Shown: positions 42,255-49,871 of the stretch, piece after piece | How positions within the stretch are numbered: position 1 is the stretch's first letter | Layout: every line of letters starts with the position of its first letter | Assembly (NCBI RefSeq): GCF_028290625.1 | Contig: NZ_JAQGJM010000012.1 | Span: 1-64,000 of the forward strand | Length of the DNA stretch: 64,000 nt | DNA from: Devosia sp. | GTDB taxonomy: Bacteria; Pseudomonadota; Alphaproteobacteria; Rhizobiales; Devosiaceae | Reading direction: 5' to 3' | The notes under the pieces: generated by a model | Database searches by the model: none | Seen by the model: the letters and a program-made list of their open reading frames with translations, nothing else | Told to the model about the DNA's origin: nothing | Position numbers and translations under genes: made by a program

Positions 42255-42280
42255 CGTTACGTCACCCGAGGGTGTGCCCT
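42255..42280 (-). repeat. Right terminal inverted repeat of the nested element
   Basis: Reverse complement of the left end with one mismatch at position 7 (C for T). Reading inward from 42280, CGTAACAT, GTGACAGT and GCCTAAAGCCTGA occur at offsets 42, 71 and 89, the same as on the left. The 555-base gap from 42065 to 42619 contains this end; the remaining ~340 bases to its right hold no supported gene. Confidence 0.85.
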
Positions 42281-42619
42281 GAAGTGACGCGGCCAGTGTG
42301 GGCATGGCGAACGACCACAGTGGGTCGATTGCAGACTGACCGGACCGGGGTGGAAACCGGTCTGGCAGCTAATCAACAGAATGCGAGCGAAAGCAGACCA
42401 AAATCAGTCGTTCAACCGCACTCTCAGAATGGCGGCAATCTCGTGTCGCGGTCGGAGAGGACCGAGGTGGCCAGGTGCTCCAAACGAGCTCGGCGTCGGT
42501 TAAGTCACATGCAGTGCGAAAGTCGCCGAGGACAGTTTACTTAGCCCAGTCATGTGGTGTTCTCTGGCACATGCAACTCTTGGCAGAAGCTGCCTACCTC
42601 CAATTCTTGGATCACTTTG

Positions 42620-43384
42620 ATGACGAACTTCCAACTGACCGTACTCGTGGAAGGTCCTACGGACCATGCGATGGTCATGACAGTGATCGACGCGTTGGGT
42701 TTGCGAGATAAAGCACAGATCGACATCATGTCCCTGGGCGGCAAGCGAAATATTGCGACTTATGTCCGTAGTTTGGTGAACGACCACGACCACAAATACG
42801 TTGCTCTTGTCGACGCCGATGAGGCCAGCGTTGCGGACTCGAGGGCGTTGGCACGTCAGCAATTGGGTGATCCCTCGATCGACGTATTTTGCGCGGTACC
42901 GACAATCGAAGCTTGGATTTTCGCTGACCCCGGTTTTGCAAAGAGTGCTGCTCGCAATGAACGTGCCAGCGATATGATCGATCGTGCACCCCTACCCGAG
43001 ACGATTCCGTATCCGAAGCAGTTTGCAATGAACGTCTTTGGATCGACCAGAAACTATCCATTCGGCAGAAATTTCGATGTCGATGTAGCGGCGGCACGCT
43101 CGCCTTCTCTTAGGGCGTTCGTTGAGGGCATCACGAAGTTGGTCGGTTCTGACTTGGACTATGAATTTCCTGTCAGCAAACTTTCCGATACCCGTGACGT
43201 CGTCTCGACATTGTTGCGTGAACTACCTGAATCAAAAGTCGTCTGGAAGACCATGACAGGCACGCGTCTAAACGCAGGCGAGGTGGCCAAAGCTATTGCC
43301 GAGGGCACACCGCTCGGAAATCAATATGCAACGGAACTGTTGCGAGTTGCCCGCGATCTTATCGCGCGACAGGCAAACAAATGA
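42620..43384 (+). CDS. TOPRIM-domain protein (OLD-like TOPRIM without ATPase)
   Basis: A 254-residue protein. TLVEGPTDHAMVMTVIDALG carries the TOPRIM glutamate (EGxxD), and KYVALVDADEAS the DxD acidic pair. PTIEAWIFADPGFAKS and VVWKTMTGTRLNAGEVAKAI follow. These are the metal-binding residues of OLD/primase-type TOPRIM folds. No P-loop is present, so this is a free-standing TOPRIM protein, as in several predicted conflict systems. Its stop overlaps the start of the caspase-like gene by ATGA. ATG at 42620 is chosen; a GTG 22 codons earlier is possible. It could be a nuclease, or an effector activated by its partner. Confidence 0.75.
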   Translation: MTNFQLTVLVEGPTDHAMVMTVIDALGLRDKAQIDIMSLGGKRNIATYVRSLVNDHDHKYVALVDADEASVADSRALARQQLGDPSIDVFCAVPTIEAWIFADPGFAKSAARNERASDMIDRAPLPETIPYPKQFAMNVFGSTRNYPFGRNFDVDVAAARSPSLRAFVEGITKLVGSDLDYEFPVSKLSDTRDVVSTLLRELPESKVVWKTMTGTRLNAGEVAKAIAEGTPLGNQYATELLRVARDLIARQANK

Positions 43385-44028
43385 CCATTTTTTTCGTGCC
43401 TTCTAGCGACTCTCAAACCGCATCCAATCATGCGGTTGCCTTGCACATGGTGTCACAAGGCGATGTTCAGATATTTGCCGACCACGCAACTCGTGCGCGT
43501 CTCCACTCCGAGCTTCAGGGCAACCCGTCTGACAAGCAAATCTTTGCAATGGCTCATGGATCGTCGACCGCGTTGAAAGACACCAACAAGGAGGAAGCGC
43601 TAACGACAGCCGACGCAGTTTTTCTGCAGGGCTATAGGGTTTTCAGTTGGGCCTGCCTTACTGCCAACGAATTAGGCAAGGTGTTCGCTGCAAATGGCTC
43701 TGTCTGGTGGGGATATGATTGCCCAATAACCGCTCCTGATGAGCGCGATCCCTACCTGGTCGTTTTCCGTGATGCGCTGCTAAGCCTGAAAAACTTCTTT
43801 GCAACGGGTGTTGACCCCGCCTCGGCGTATGCTGTTTTGGAAAGGGCAAGAGCCGAGGGTCTGCTTGCGGAACAGCTACTACACGCGCTCGGTGCGAGTG
43901 ATGACGTCGAAGCGATGGCCCTTTTTTCCTGCTGCAATCAAATGTGGGAGCATCTACGCGTATGGCTGCCAGGGCATTCCCAAATGATTGCCCACCCGGA
44001 CGCTCCAAGCTCCTCCATATTCGGATAA
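43381..44028 (+). CDS. Candidate caspase-like (clan CD) cysteine protease
   Basis: A 215-residue protein with two motifs of clan CD peptidases at the right spacing. One is QIFAMAHGSSTAL, with His followed by Gly after a hydrophobic strand. The other is YRVFSWACLTANELG, with Cys after a hydrophobic strand. Then GSVWWGYDCPITAP resembles the post-Cys GY segment of caspase-like and CHAT-type domains. The C-terminal third is helical (DDVEAMALFSCCNQMWEHL). The assignment is by motif and fold pattern only. ATGA overlap with the TOPRIM gene suggests a two-component module, with proteolysis as activator or effector. Confidence 0.55.
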   Translation: MTIFFVPSSDSQTASNHAVALHMVSQGDVQIFADHATRARLHSELQGNPSDKQIFAMAHGSSTALKDTNKEEALTTADAVFLQGYRVFSWACLTANELGKVFAANGSVWWGYDCPITAPDERDPYLVVFRDALLSLKNFFATGVDPASAYAVLERARAEGLLAEQLLHALGASDDVEAMALFSCCNQMWEHLRVWLPGHSQMIAHPDAPSSSIFG

Positions 44029-44039
44029 TGCCATCTGCG

Positions 44040-44158
44040 GTCGAAGACGAACCCATTTGCGTTTAATGGCCGTGGACCTCGTTGAAGAGGCAGGCTTCGA
44101 AACTGTAGAGACGGCCAGAGCCGACGAGGTAATGCGCCTCAGTCATAACTATCGCTGA
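44040..44158 (+). pseudogene. Remnant of a response-regulator receiver domain
   Basis: VEDEPICV in one frame and MAVDLVEEAGFETVETARAD in the next (one base apart) match the N-terminus of single-domain receivers (VVEDEP...MAVDLVEEAGFE). The frameshift and the stop after ~30 codons leave no phospho-acceptor region. It is a fragment carried in with neighbouring DNA. Confidence 0.6.
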
Positions 44159-44224
44159 TTGATCCCTTGGCGCGGCTGCTTGACTCTACCTGCCCTTATT
44201 GCAAGATTTGAGCAGGGGGATTTC

Positions 44225-44425
44225 ATGAGAAAATTTATTACTACATTTGCCAGCGGGCTAATGCTCGGCTCTTTTGCTTTGCCAACGTTGGCTCTGGCGG
44301 ACATGGACTGCAAAGACTTTCGATCGCAAGAGGAAGCTCAGGCTTACTTCGATGCGCAAGGCCCTGGCGATCCCGACAGGTTAGATCGAGACAATGATGG
44401 AATTGCTTGTGAGACCTTGCCTTGA
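44225..44425 (+). CDS. Excalibur calcium-binding domain protein, secreted
   Basis: A 66-residue protein: signal peptide ([18 protein letters not shown]) then one excalibur domain, [20 protein letters not shown] followed by [13 protein letters not shown]. The DxDxDGxxCE loop binds calcium in this family, and the two Cys probably form a disulfide. The start has AGGGGGA upstream. Its TGA overlaps the TTG start of the nuclease gene, so the two are coupled. Confidence 0.88.
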   Translation: MRKFITTFASGLMLGSFALPTLALADMDCKDFRSQEEAQAYFDAQGPGDPDRLDRDNDGIACETLP

Positions 44426-44958
44426 GGCTTTTGCCAGCTCGTCGATCCCGCGGAGCCCTACTCTCTCGTCGCCACCGGCGGCAGCTGGCAGGTCCGTTTT
44501 TTGCCATTGTTCTTCTTGTAGGTGGAATATCCGCGCTCATATCTGGGGCGCGCGAAGATAAGGGTGATGCCGCACGGGCGTTGGCGCAGCAGGGGGTTGC
44601 TGTTGAATCGACCGTCAAGGTCACCATGTGTGGTTCGGCCCGGTACACCTGCATAGTAGACGGCGACACCATTTGGTTCGAGGGGCAAAATCTGCGCCTT
44701 CAATCCTACGACACACCTGAGCCCTACACGGCGATCTGTGGGGGTTCGGCAGAGGTGGCATTAGCCAAGCAGGCGAGTGCACGCTTGCTTGATCTCCTGA
44801 ACACTAACGCATTCACGGTGGAGACATTCGGCTTGGACGGAACTGGCAAACGGACCTTGGCAACTGTCAGAGTCGGCGGGCGCGATGTCGGCGATATCTT
44901 GATTAGCGAGCGACTGGCGCGGCATTGGCCGGATGGCGACGAGTGGTGGTGTAGTTGA
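44422..44958 (+). CDS. Membrane-anchored thermonuclease (SNase) family protein
   Basis: A 178-residue protein. A basic start and one membrane helix ([17 protein letters not shown]) precede a staphylococcal-nuclease fold: [20 protein letters not shown] carries the first acidic pair and the Arg, then DTPEP with the catalytic Glu position. [18 protein letters not shown] carries the second Arg region, and [13 protein letters not shown] ends it. It should be a Ca-dependent DNA/RNA nuclease facing the periplasm. The TTG start at the overlap is inferred from spacing. It sits between the excalibur and zinc-ribbon genes in one operon. Confidence 0.85.
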   Translation: MRLLPARRSRGALLSRRHRRQLAGPFFAIVLLVGGISALISGAREDKGDAARALAQQGVAVESTVKVTMCGSARYTCIVDGDTIWFEGQNLRLQSYDTPEPYTAICGGSAEVALAKQASARLLDLLNTNAFTVETFGLDGTGKRTLATVRVGGRDVGDILISERLARHWPDGDEWWCS

Positions 44959-45188
44959 TCAAACCAATCGCGCCCATCTTGACGCTTAGCGAATACATCG
45001 TCGCTGGGATGCATGTGACAGTGGGCTGCATGGGTGGATGCGGCAACAGGCAGGCCGTGGATTTTCAAAAGCTGATGGATATCTATGGTCCTGACAGGGA
45101 CGCGGTGGAGGCCCTTCGAGCGGGCGTACGGTGCTCACATTGTGGCGGGTTGCCCGGCACCATGTTCGTGACGCGCCCCTATGTTTAG
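44955..45188 (+). CDS. Small zinc-ribbon-like protein (77 aa)
   Basis: A 77-residue protein with Cys pairs in VGCMGGCGNRQAVD and RCSHCGGLPGTMF, a four-Cys zinc-ribbon spacing. The family name is not recognised. A longer analog of the same style, with Cys/His clusters, is encoded at 54758. TTG start overlaps the nuclease stop (TTGA), as at the previous junction. Confidence 0.65.
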   Translation: MIKPIAPILTLSEYIVAGMHVTVGCMGGCGNRQAVDFQKLMDIYGPDRDAVEALRAGVRCSHCGGLPGTMFVTRPYV

Positions 45189-45197
45189 CCAGTCCGA

Positions 45198-45398
45198 TCA
45201 GTCTTCCAAGCCGCCGACCACCGATATTGCGCCGACATGGGCGAGCGATCCGACGACAAACGCCAAGATCGGCACCCACCATCGAGGATCGTGCGTTAGC
45301 AATGGCGTTACGCAGCCCGCGATCAGGAATGCAACAGCCGCTCCGTTGAGGAAGCCTGCGACGACTTTCCGTTTTTCATTTCGCCCATTTTTGCTCAT
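45198..45398 (-). CDS. Small two-helix membrane protein
   Basis: A 66-residue protein: basic start (MSKNGRNEKRKVVAGF) then two membrane helices (LNGAAVAFLIAGCVTPLL and WWVPILAFVVGSLAHVGAIS). AAGGAG lies 6 bases before the ATG at 45398, so I prefer that start to the ATG two codons upstream. No known function. It is convergent with the thermonuclease operon. Confidence 0.65.
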   Translation of the reverse strand: MSKNGRNEKRKVVAGFLNGAAVAFLIAGCVTPLLTHDPRWWVPILAFVVGSLAHVGAISVVGGLED

Positions 45399-45478
45399 AG
45401 CCATCTCCTTCTATTGCGAGCATAGGCCAGCATTGGCGGGCGAGGATTTGAGGGATATCTTCGTTGAGGGAGGTGGTC

Positions 45479-45760
45479 ATGAAGGACTTCGTAGACCAGC
45501 TAAGCGCCGAGTTGTCTGAGCGCTATGTGCAATATCTCGACACTTTCCTAGTCGACTTTTGGAGCGAAGCGGGCTTCATCGAGTTCAGGTGCGGCTTCTC
45601 GCTTCGATCCGATCATTTGCTGCGACGTTTCAAAATCAAAGTGCCCGCTCTGGCTGGGGACACCGACGGCGAACGCCGGTTGATCGTGGTGATGATTTTC
45701 GAGGAAATCGAAGAGAAAATCGACCTCACCATCTCCGAGCGCAAATTGGACGCCAACTAG
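45479..45760 (+). CDS. Unknown protein (93 aa) upstream of SRAP gene
   Basis: Acidic and mixed alpha/beta (FVDQLSAELSERYVQYLDTF, RRLIVVMIFEEIEEKIDLTI). No motif is recognised. GGAGG lies before the ATG at 45479. Its stop is directly followed by the ATG of the SRAP gene, so the two are co-expressed and perhaps act together. Confidence 0.62.
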   Translation: MKDFVDQLSAELSERYVQYLDTFLVDFWSEAGFIEFRCGFSLRSDHLLRRFKIKVPALAGDTDGERRLIVVMIFEEIEEKIDLTISERKLDAN

Positions 45761-46504
45761 ATGTGCACCCTCTACGGCATGACAAGCAATCGGCAGGCGC
45801 TGATTGATCTCAACCGTGAATTGTCGATCTTGGACAGCATCGGCAATCTTGAGCCGCAGCGCGGGATATTCCCCGATTATGCCGCCCCAATCATCCGCAA
45901 CTGGGATGGCGGACGCCAACTTACAAAGGCGAGATGGGGCATGCCGACCGCATTCAACATCATCAAGGCTAATGCCCAGAGGCGCGCCGACAAACTGACT
46001 GCCAAGGGCAAGGAAGTCGACTTCGAGGCTTTGCTGAAATCGGAGCCCGATGCAGGTGTCACCAATCTGCGCAATTTGGACAGTCCTCACTGGCGACGGT
46101 GGACGGGCATCGAATCGCGTTGCCTGGTGCCGATGACCAGCTTCTCTGAGAACGAAGCGCTTGCTGATGGATCACACTCGCCGGTTTGGTTTTCCTTGGG
46201 CGAGGGCAGGCCATTAGCGTTCTTTGCCGGGGTTTGGACGACGTGGACGAGCGTTCGCAAGGTCAAGGAAGGCGTCAGCACCAACGATATTTTTGGGTTT
46301 CTGACCTGTGAGCCAAACGCAATTGTCGCTCCGGTTCATCCAAAAGCGATGCCCGTCATACTGACCACCGAGGAAGAGCGCAATGTGTGGCTGAGCGCAC
46401 CGTGGTCCGAAGCCAAGGCATTGCAGCGCCCGTTGCCGAACGATGCGCTGATCATTGTCGCACGTGGTGATCGCACCGGCGACGGGCCGGGCGTGGAGCA
46501 TTAG
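45761..46504 (+). CDS. SRAP/YedK-HMCES family abasic-site protein
   Basis: A 247-residue SOS response-associated peptidase family protein. The catalytic Cys is residue 2 (MCTLYGM), which forms a thiazolidine with abasic DNA once Met1 is removed. [14 protein letters not shown] and [14 protein letters not shown] supply the conserved Asn/Arg and Glu region, and [13 protein letters not shown] carries the catalytic His. Proteins of this family shield abasic sites in single-stranded DNA. Here it travels with DNA polymerases for damage tolerance on the same island. Confidence 0.9.
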   Translation: MCTLYGMTSNRQALIDLNRELSILDSIGNLEPQRGIFPDYAAPIIRNWDGGRQLTKARWGMPTAFNIIKANAQRRADKLTAKGKEVDFEALLKSEPDAGVTNLRNLDSPHWRRWTGIESRCLVPMTSFSENEALADGSHSPVWFSLGEGRPLAFFAGVWTTWTSVRKVKEGVSTNDIFGFLTCEPNAIVAPVHPKAMPVILTTEEERNVWLSAPWSEAKALQRPLPNDALIIVARGDRTGDGPGVEH

Positions 46505-46671
46505 CTACGTCTCCAACGGGGTGGAAAGCCGACTGACCGCAATCCGGCTTCCAGCGCCCGCTTTGCGCCAAAAGCGGTCGATAGTGAGTGTCCGCACTGC
46601 GCCAAAACCGGCCCGTTGCTAGCGACGGCGATCAAGGAGGCTCCCCGGCTCGAGCTCAAAGATAGGGTCGA

Positions 46672-48363
46672 TCAGGTCACTGCATCGAAAAACACGTTGA
46701 ACTCGCCGTTTATCTCTTCAAAGTCGGCGGCTCGAAGGAGGCTTAGCTCTTCGGTCAATTCAATGAGGGAACCATCGCCGATATCAACACCGTGCATGGA
46801 GACCGTTCCGAGCACCACCTGCTCATTTGAAGTAGCCTTTTCGGCAATGAACTCTAACATTGACCGAGCGTTCTGATCATCCTGATCTTGTTGGATCGGG
46901 CTATCGATTACCATCGGCGCGATGAATGAGGTGGAGTATCGTCGTATCGTGTCTAACACGGCGAAATCATATGCCAGCAGCGCTCTCGGTTGATCGCTGC
47001 CCGTGTCCCTGACCTTGCAATCGATCTTCTCGACGGTGCTCAGTGGCACCGTCTTTACGTTGAGACGAGTCAAGTTCGCGCTCATCCGGGTGAAGTAATA
47101 CTGCTCAATCTCCTGCCGCTTGCTTTTGTCGGAGATCGCTTTGAGCCGCTCGGCTATGGACGTCAGGGAATCGTTCAGGTCCGCGATGCTTTGGTTAAAG
47201 TCGCGAACTCGCTGCACGAGGATTTCTCCGGCTACTCGACGCCCCTCAGATTGCAGCACCTCACCCAATTGCACGTCACCCCGACGAACACTCAGAGCTT
47301 CGGCCACCTTCGTCAAATCGCGCTCGACGTCCGCGACCACCTTTCTCGCTGTGGCTATGTCGCGTCCTAGGCGCTCATATTCCTGGGTGGTGGTGAGGAT
47401 GAAGTCACGACAAGATTCACGGTCGTCAATAATTGCAAACCGACTAAGAAACGAGTTCTCATGAACCGTTCCGCAAGTTGGGCATATGATCTGGTCCTCA
47501 TCGACCTTCCCTACCCACTTATAATCCTTGTCCAGCTCTTCGAGAGCGCGCTTAGCAATGGCTATCTCGTGATCAAGAACCGTACGCCGTGCTATCAGCC
47601 CATCAAGGTCGGAGGCCGCCTGTCTGCGTTTGTCCCTCAAGGCGGCGAGTTCTGTTAGGAGCAGCCCAATTGCCTCTTCGAACTGACCTGTTTGGGTCTC
47701 CAGGCCGAGGGAGTCCGCAGTTTCGTTGACTTTGTCTACGGCGGATTGCAGTGCCTTCCGTTCGGCCTGAGCATCTTCAACCTGCAACTCCAGTTCACGT
47801 TGACGCGCTTTTAGACGGTAGAATTCGTTTGGCCGGATACCAGTATGATAATGCGTTACGTCAGTTCGGAAGTTTGGGAACTGGGCAAGCGAGCCAAACG
47901 AAGCGAAGGCATTCTGCCACCCAGCATCCTGGTCGACGTAGAACGGTAGGAAAGCATATGCTGGGGGAGGGATAGTCGCCACGTTCTCCCGATTGGTCAG
48001 CACCAGACCGAAATCCAGTAGCTCCGCAAGGAAGGGAGCCAGCTCCCTGGTTACGCTGTTCGCGCGCAATAGTAGGTCGCCCGTTGAGTTCAGCACAGCG
48101 AAAGAACGCCTGAACCGTACAATCGTGTACTCTTCACCATCAACTGAGAATGTCATCGCCGAAACAACGTTCGCGCTCTTCCAGCGTGGGTGAATCACGG
48201 CAGGCTCAGCGCCGAACGACCAGTAGATCGACTTAATCAGCGACGATTTTCCGGTGTCATTCTTTCCCGCTATCACCGTCAGTCGCGGATGGAACGCTAC
48301 GCGCCTCGCCTTGCCCTCCAACCTCGACAGGAGCCTTAATTCCTTGAATCTCAAGCTTTTCAT
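46672..48363 (-). CDS. Zinc-hook ABC ATPase (Rad50/SMC-like) of an ABC-three-component or Lamassu-like system
   Basis: A 563-residue P-loop ATPase. Walker A is VIAGKNDTGKSSLIKSIYW near residue 30. A coiled coil (LELQVEDAQAERKALQSAVD) leads to a zinc-hook-like IICPTCGTVHENSF, then a second coil (RLGRDIATARKVVADVERDL). Walker B is FIAPMVIDSPIQQDQDD. The signature region is degenerate (GSDQPRALLAYDF). Together with the DUF4297 nuclease gene upstream this fits ABC-3C or Lamassu-type defence, where ATPase sensing of DNA frees a nuclease. It lies 48 bases after the nuclease gene on the same strand. Confidence 0.85.
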   Translation of the reverse strand: MKSLRFKELRLLSRLEGKARRVAFHPRLTVIAGKNDTGKSSLIKSIYWSFGAEPAVIHPRWKSANVVSAMTFSVDGEEYTIVRFRRSFAVLNSTGDLLLRANSVTRELAPFLAELLDFGLVLTNRENVATIPPPAYAFLPFYVDQDAGWQNAFASFGSLAQFPNFRTDVTHYHTGIRPNEFYRLKARQRELELQVEDAQAERKALQSAVDKVNETADSLGLETQTGQFEEAIGLLLTELAALRDKRRQAASDLDGLIARRTVLDHEIAIAKRALEELDKDYKWVGKVDEDQIICPTCGTVHENSFLSRFAIIDDRESCRDFILTTTQEYERLGRDIATARKVVADVERDLTKVAEALSVRRGDVQLGEVLQSEGRRVAGEILVQRVRDFNQSIADLNDSLTSIAERLKAISDKSKRQEIEQYYFTRMSANLTRLNVKTVPLSTVEKIDCKVRDTGSDQPRALLAYDFAVLDTIRRYSTSFIAPMVIDSPIQQDQDDQNARSMLEFIAEKATSNEQVVLGTVSMHGVDIGDGSLIELTEELSLLRAADFEEINGEFNVFFDAVT

Positions 48364-48415
48364 ATTGCTTTCGCCGCATGTTGCGGATGAAGAAACGGAA
48401 CTGATCGCTGTTCAT
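48257..48415 (-). CDS. Possible small middle component (52 aa), overlapping the ATPase gene
   Basis: Starting by ATGA overlap at the nuclease stop codon is a 52-residue frame (MNSDQFRFFIRNMRRKQYEK, then LEIQGIKAPVEVGG). About two thirds of it lies inside the ATPase gene in another frame (107-base overlap), which weakens the case. ABC-three-component systems have a small middle protein at this position, usually longer. It may be a remnant, or a leader that couples translation. Confidence 0.35.
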   Translation of the reverse strand: MNSDQFRFFIRNMRRKQYEKLEIQGIKAPVEVGGQGEARSVPSATDGDSGKE

Positions 48416-49461
48416 TGCGAATAGAACTCATAGAGCACAACCGCTTTTATGTAGTCCGCGCTTGCGGTGATGGTTTGGGCCGGGCGCGATGCCCCGAGTT
48501 CAGCGACCGCGTTGGAAAGAATTGTCGCCATCGGGTCCGCGCTGCTTCCTAGGCTCGCAATCCACCGCCGAACAACCTCTCTGAACTCGAACGTGGGAAG
48601 GTCAAGAACTGCCATCTTTTGCTGCTCGTATCGGTCCCATTCTCGCTTAAGCGCGCTTTTTGCCGTTGGCGCGAACCCGGCGAGGTCGGTCACAACGTCG
48701 GACCACTTTGGTCTCGACCTGCTCTCTTTTACAAACCCCTCAATCCAAGACGTGAGATTGCTTCGTGTGACGAATTTGGCGCGAAGCAGCGAAGGCAAGT
48801 CAGGCACCTCCGACATCGTCTTTGATCGCCGTTTGCAGTAGTCGAGCAGCGTCAGGTAAAATGCCTTGTAATTGCATTCGTGCAGCTTGCCGTGCTCGAT
48901 AATGAAGGAGACCACTTCCCCTAGAAGCGTGGACTCGTATGAACTTAGCGAAAAATGCGCCTGCTCAAATCGAAATAGCGAACCGTCCGCCTCGTCGAAC
49001 AAGACGTTCTCGCTTTTCATGTCAGCGAGAAATTTCTTGTACTCTTTTTCGCCAGCGCCATTGAACGGGCCGACTGGAAAAGTGGCAGCCGCGTTGCTGA
49101 CGAGCACCAAATCCTTCGTGCTGCTGCCGAATTTGACTTTGTTGTCGTACATCTTCCCGGCAATCGAAGCCGTCTTTTGACCCGCCTTCGTCCCACGTCG
49201 CGCGATGCGCGGCAGCGTCCAGGTAGATTTCCCATCGGTTTTAAGTTGGTAGAATGTTGCGGACGTTGGGGCGGTAGCACTGTCGAGTACGACGATGTCA
49301 TCGTGAAATTCGAACGCGACAGCGTAGTCGTCGCCTGTCGAGTGCAGCGTTAGGATTCGGGACACACCCCAGCAGGCTTGGAAATCAAATCGCTCCGTGG
49401 CGATGCTTCCACCCTGCTCTCTCTGCGGCGTAGATATGAGATCGTCTAGCAGTGACATCAT
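48412..49461 (-). CDS. DUF4297 (Cap4-type) dsDNA nuclease effector
   Basis: A 349-residue protein. The N-terminal ~160 residues match DUF4297: GGSIATERFDFQACWGVSRI, YAVAFEFHDDIVVLDS with an acidic metal ligand, and ATFYQLKTDGKSTWTL with the Lys of the (E)xK end of a PD-(D/E)xK fold. The C-terminal half is helical (FYLTLLDYCKRRSKTMSE). Cap4 and Lamassu effectors use this domain to cut double-stranded DNA after activation. The downstream ATPase is the expected sensor. Start is ATG 49461 or 49458, with GCAGGGA upstream. Confidence 0.8.
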   Translation of the reverse strand: MMSLLDDLISTPQREQGGSIATERFDFQACWGVSRILTLHSTGDDYAVAFEFHDDIVVLDSATAPTSATFYQLKTDGKSTWTLPRIARRGTKAGQKTASIAGKMYDNKVKFGSSTKDLVLVSNAAATFPVGPFNGAGEKEYKKFLADMKSENVLFDEADGSLFRFEQAHFSLSSYESTLLGEVVSFIIEHGKLHECNYKAFYLTLLDYCKRRSKTMSEVPDLPSLLRAKFVTRSNLTSWIEGFVKESRSRPKWSDVVTDLAGFAPTAKSALKREWDRYEQQKMAVLDLPTFEFREVVRRWIASLGSSADPMATILSNAVAELGASRPAQTITASADYIKAVVLYEFYSQ

Positions 49462-49871
49462 TGCTCCCTGCTCAAGATCTACCCGCGCCGGATGTTTTTG
49501 CAACAGCGCGGGGCTACATTCCACCGTCTAGAGATGGGTCGCCGATGCAGACTCACCGCCAAATTCATAGATCCCCCCTAACAACGCCAATGCCCACACC
49601 ACAAGCTGACGCGCTCGCGCCAGTTGGCCCGCTTGTCCTGACTACTCAAACTTGATGAGGCGTGCCCAATGCTAGTTGAGCCTTTGCGCTCAAGGAGACA
49701 AACGAACACGGCGCGAATAGCGCGCTAGCAGCCATAACTAAAGTCGCACTTTGGCCAACGCCTTGCAATGTTCGCTTGGGCCAGAGGCGGTCATTGGCAG
49801 AGTGGGCTGTCTATGGCTGCAATTGGGTCGAAGCCAACCTACGCTTTTGCAAATTAAAAGTCGCGCGCCGC
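49462..49871. other. 410-base gap without a supported gene
   Basis: It lies between the nuclease gene and dinB. Short frames here have no recognisable motif or ribosome-binding site. I see no repeat, tRNA or obvious terminator. Confidence 0.6.

Larger units (their letters stand above)
35464..42280. mobile_element. Nested 6.8 kb transposon-like unit carrying a SIR2-STAND gene
   Basis: Inverted 26-bp ends (25/26 identical) enclose five genes: SIR2-STAND-TPR-CSD, serine recombinase, CPA1 antiporter, a 155-residue protein and a DUF6894 protein. At both ends the motifs CGTAACAT, GTGACAGT and GCCTAAAGCCTGA recur at identical offsets (42, 71, 89) from the tip, as expected of a transposase with several binding sites per end (Tn7- or Tn402-like logic). 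No transposase gene is present, and I see no target duplication (ACATT left, GAAGT right). It is therefore a defective or trans-mobilised element, or it has decayed flanks. Confidence 0.75.

Noticed and set aside
35464..42280. Calling the nested unit a standard Tn3-family transposon because of the resolvase
   Set aside because: The ends do not have Tn3-type GGGG tips, no TnpA is present, and multi-site ends fit other transposase types better. No 5-bp duplication was found.
42212..42544. A 110-codon frame over the right end of the nested element
   Set aside because: It crosses the terminal inverted repeat and is low in hydrophobic residues and rich in Arg/Thr/Ser, as expected of noncoding sequence.
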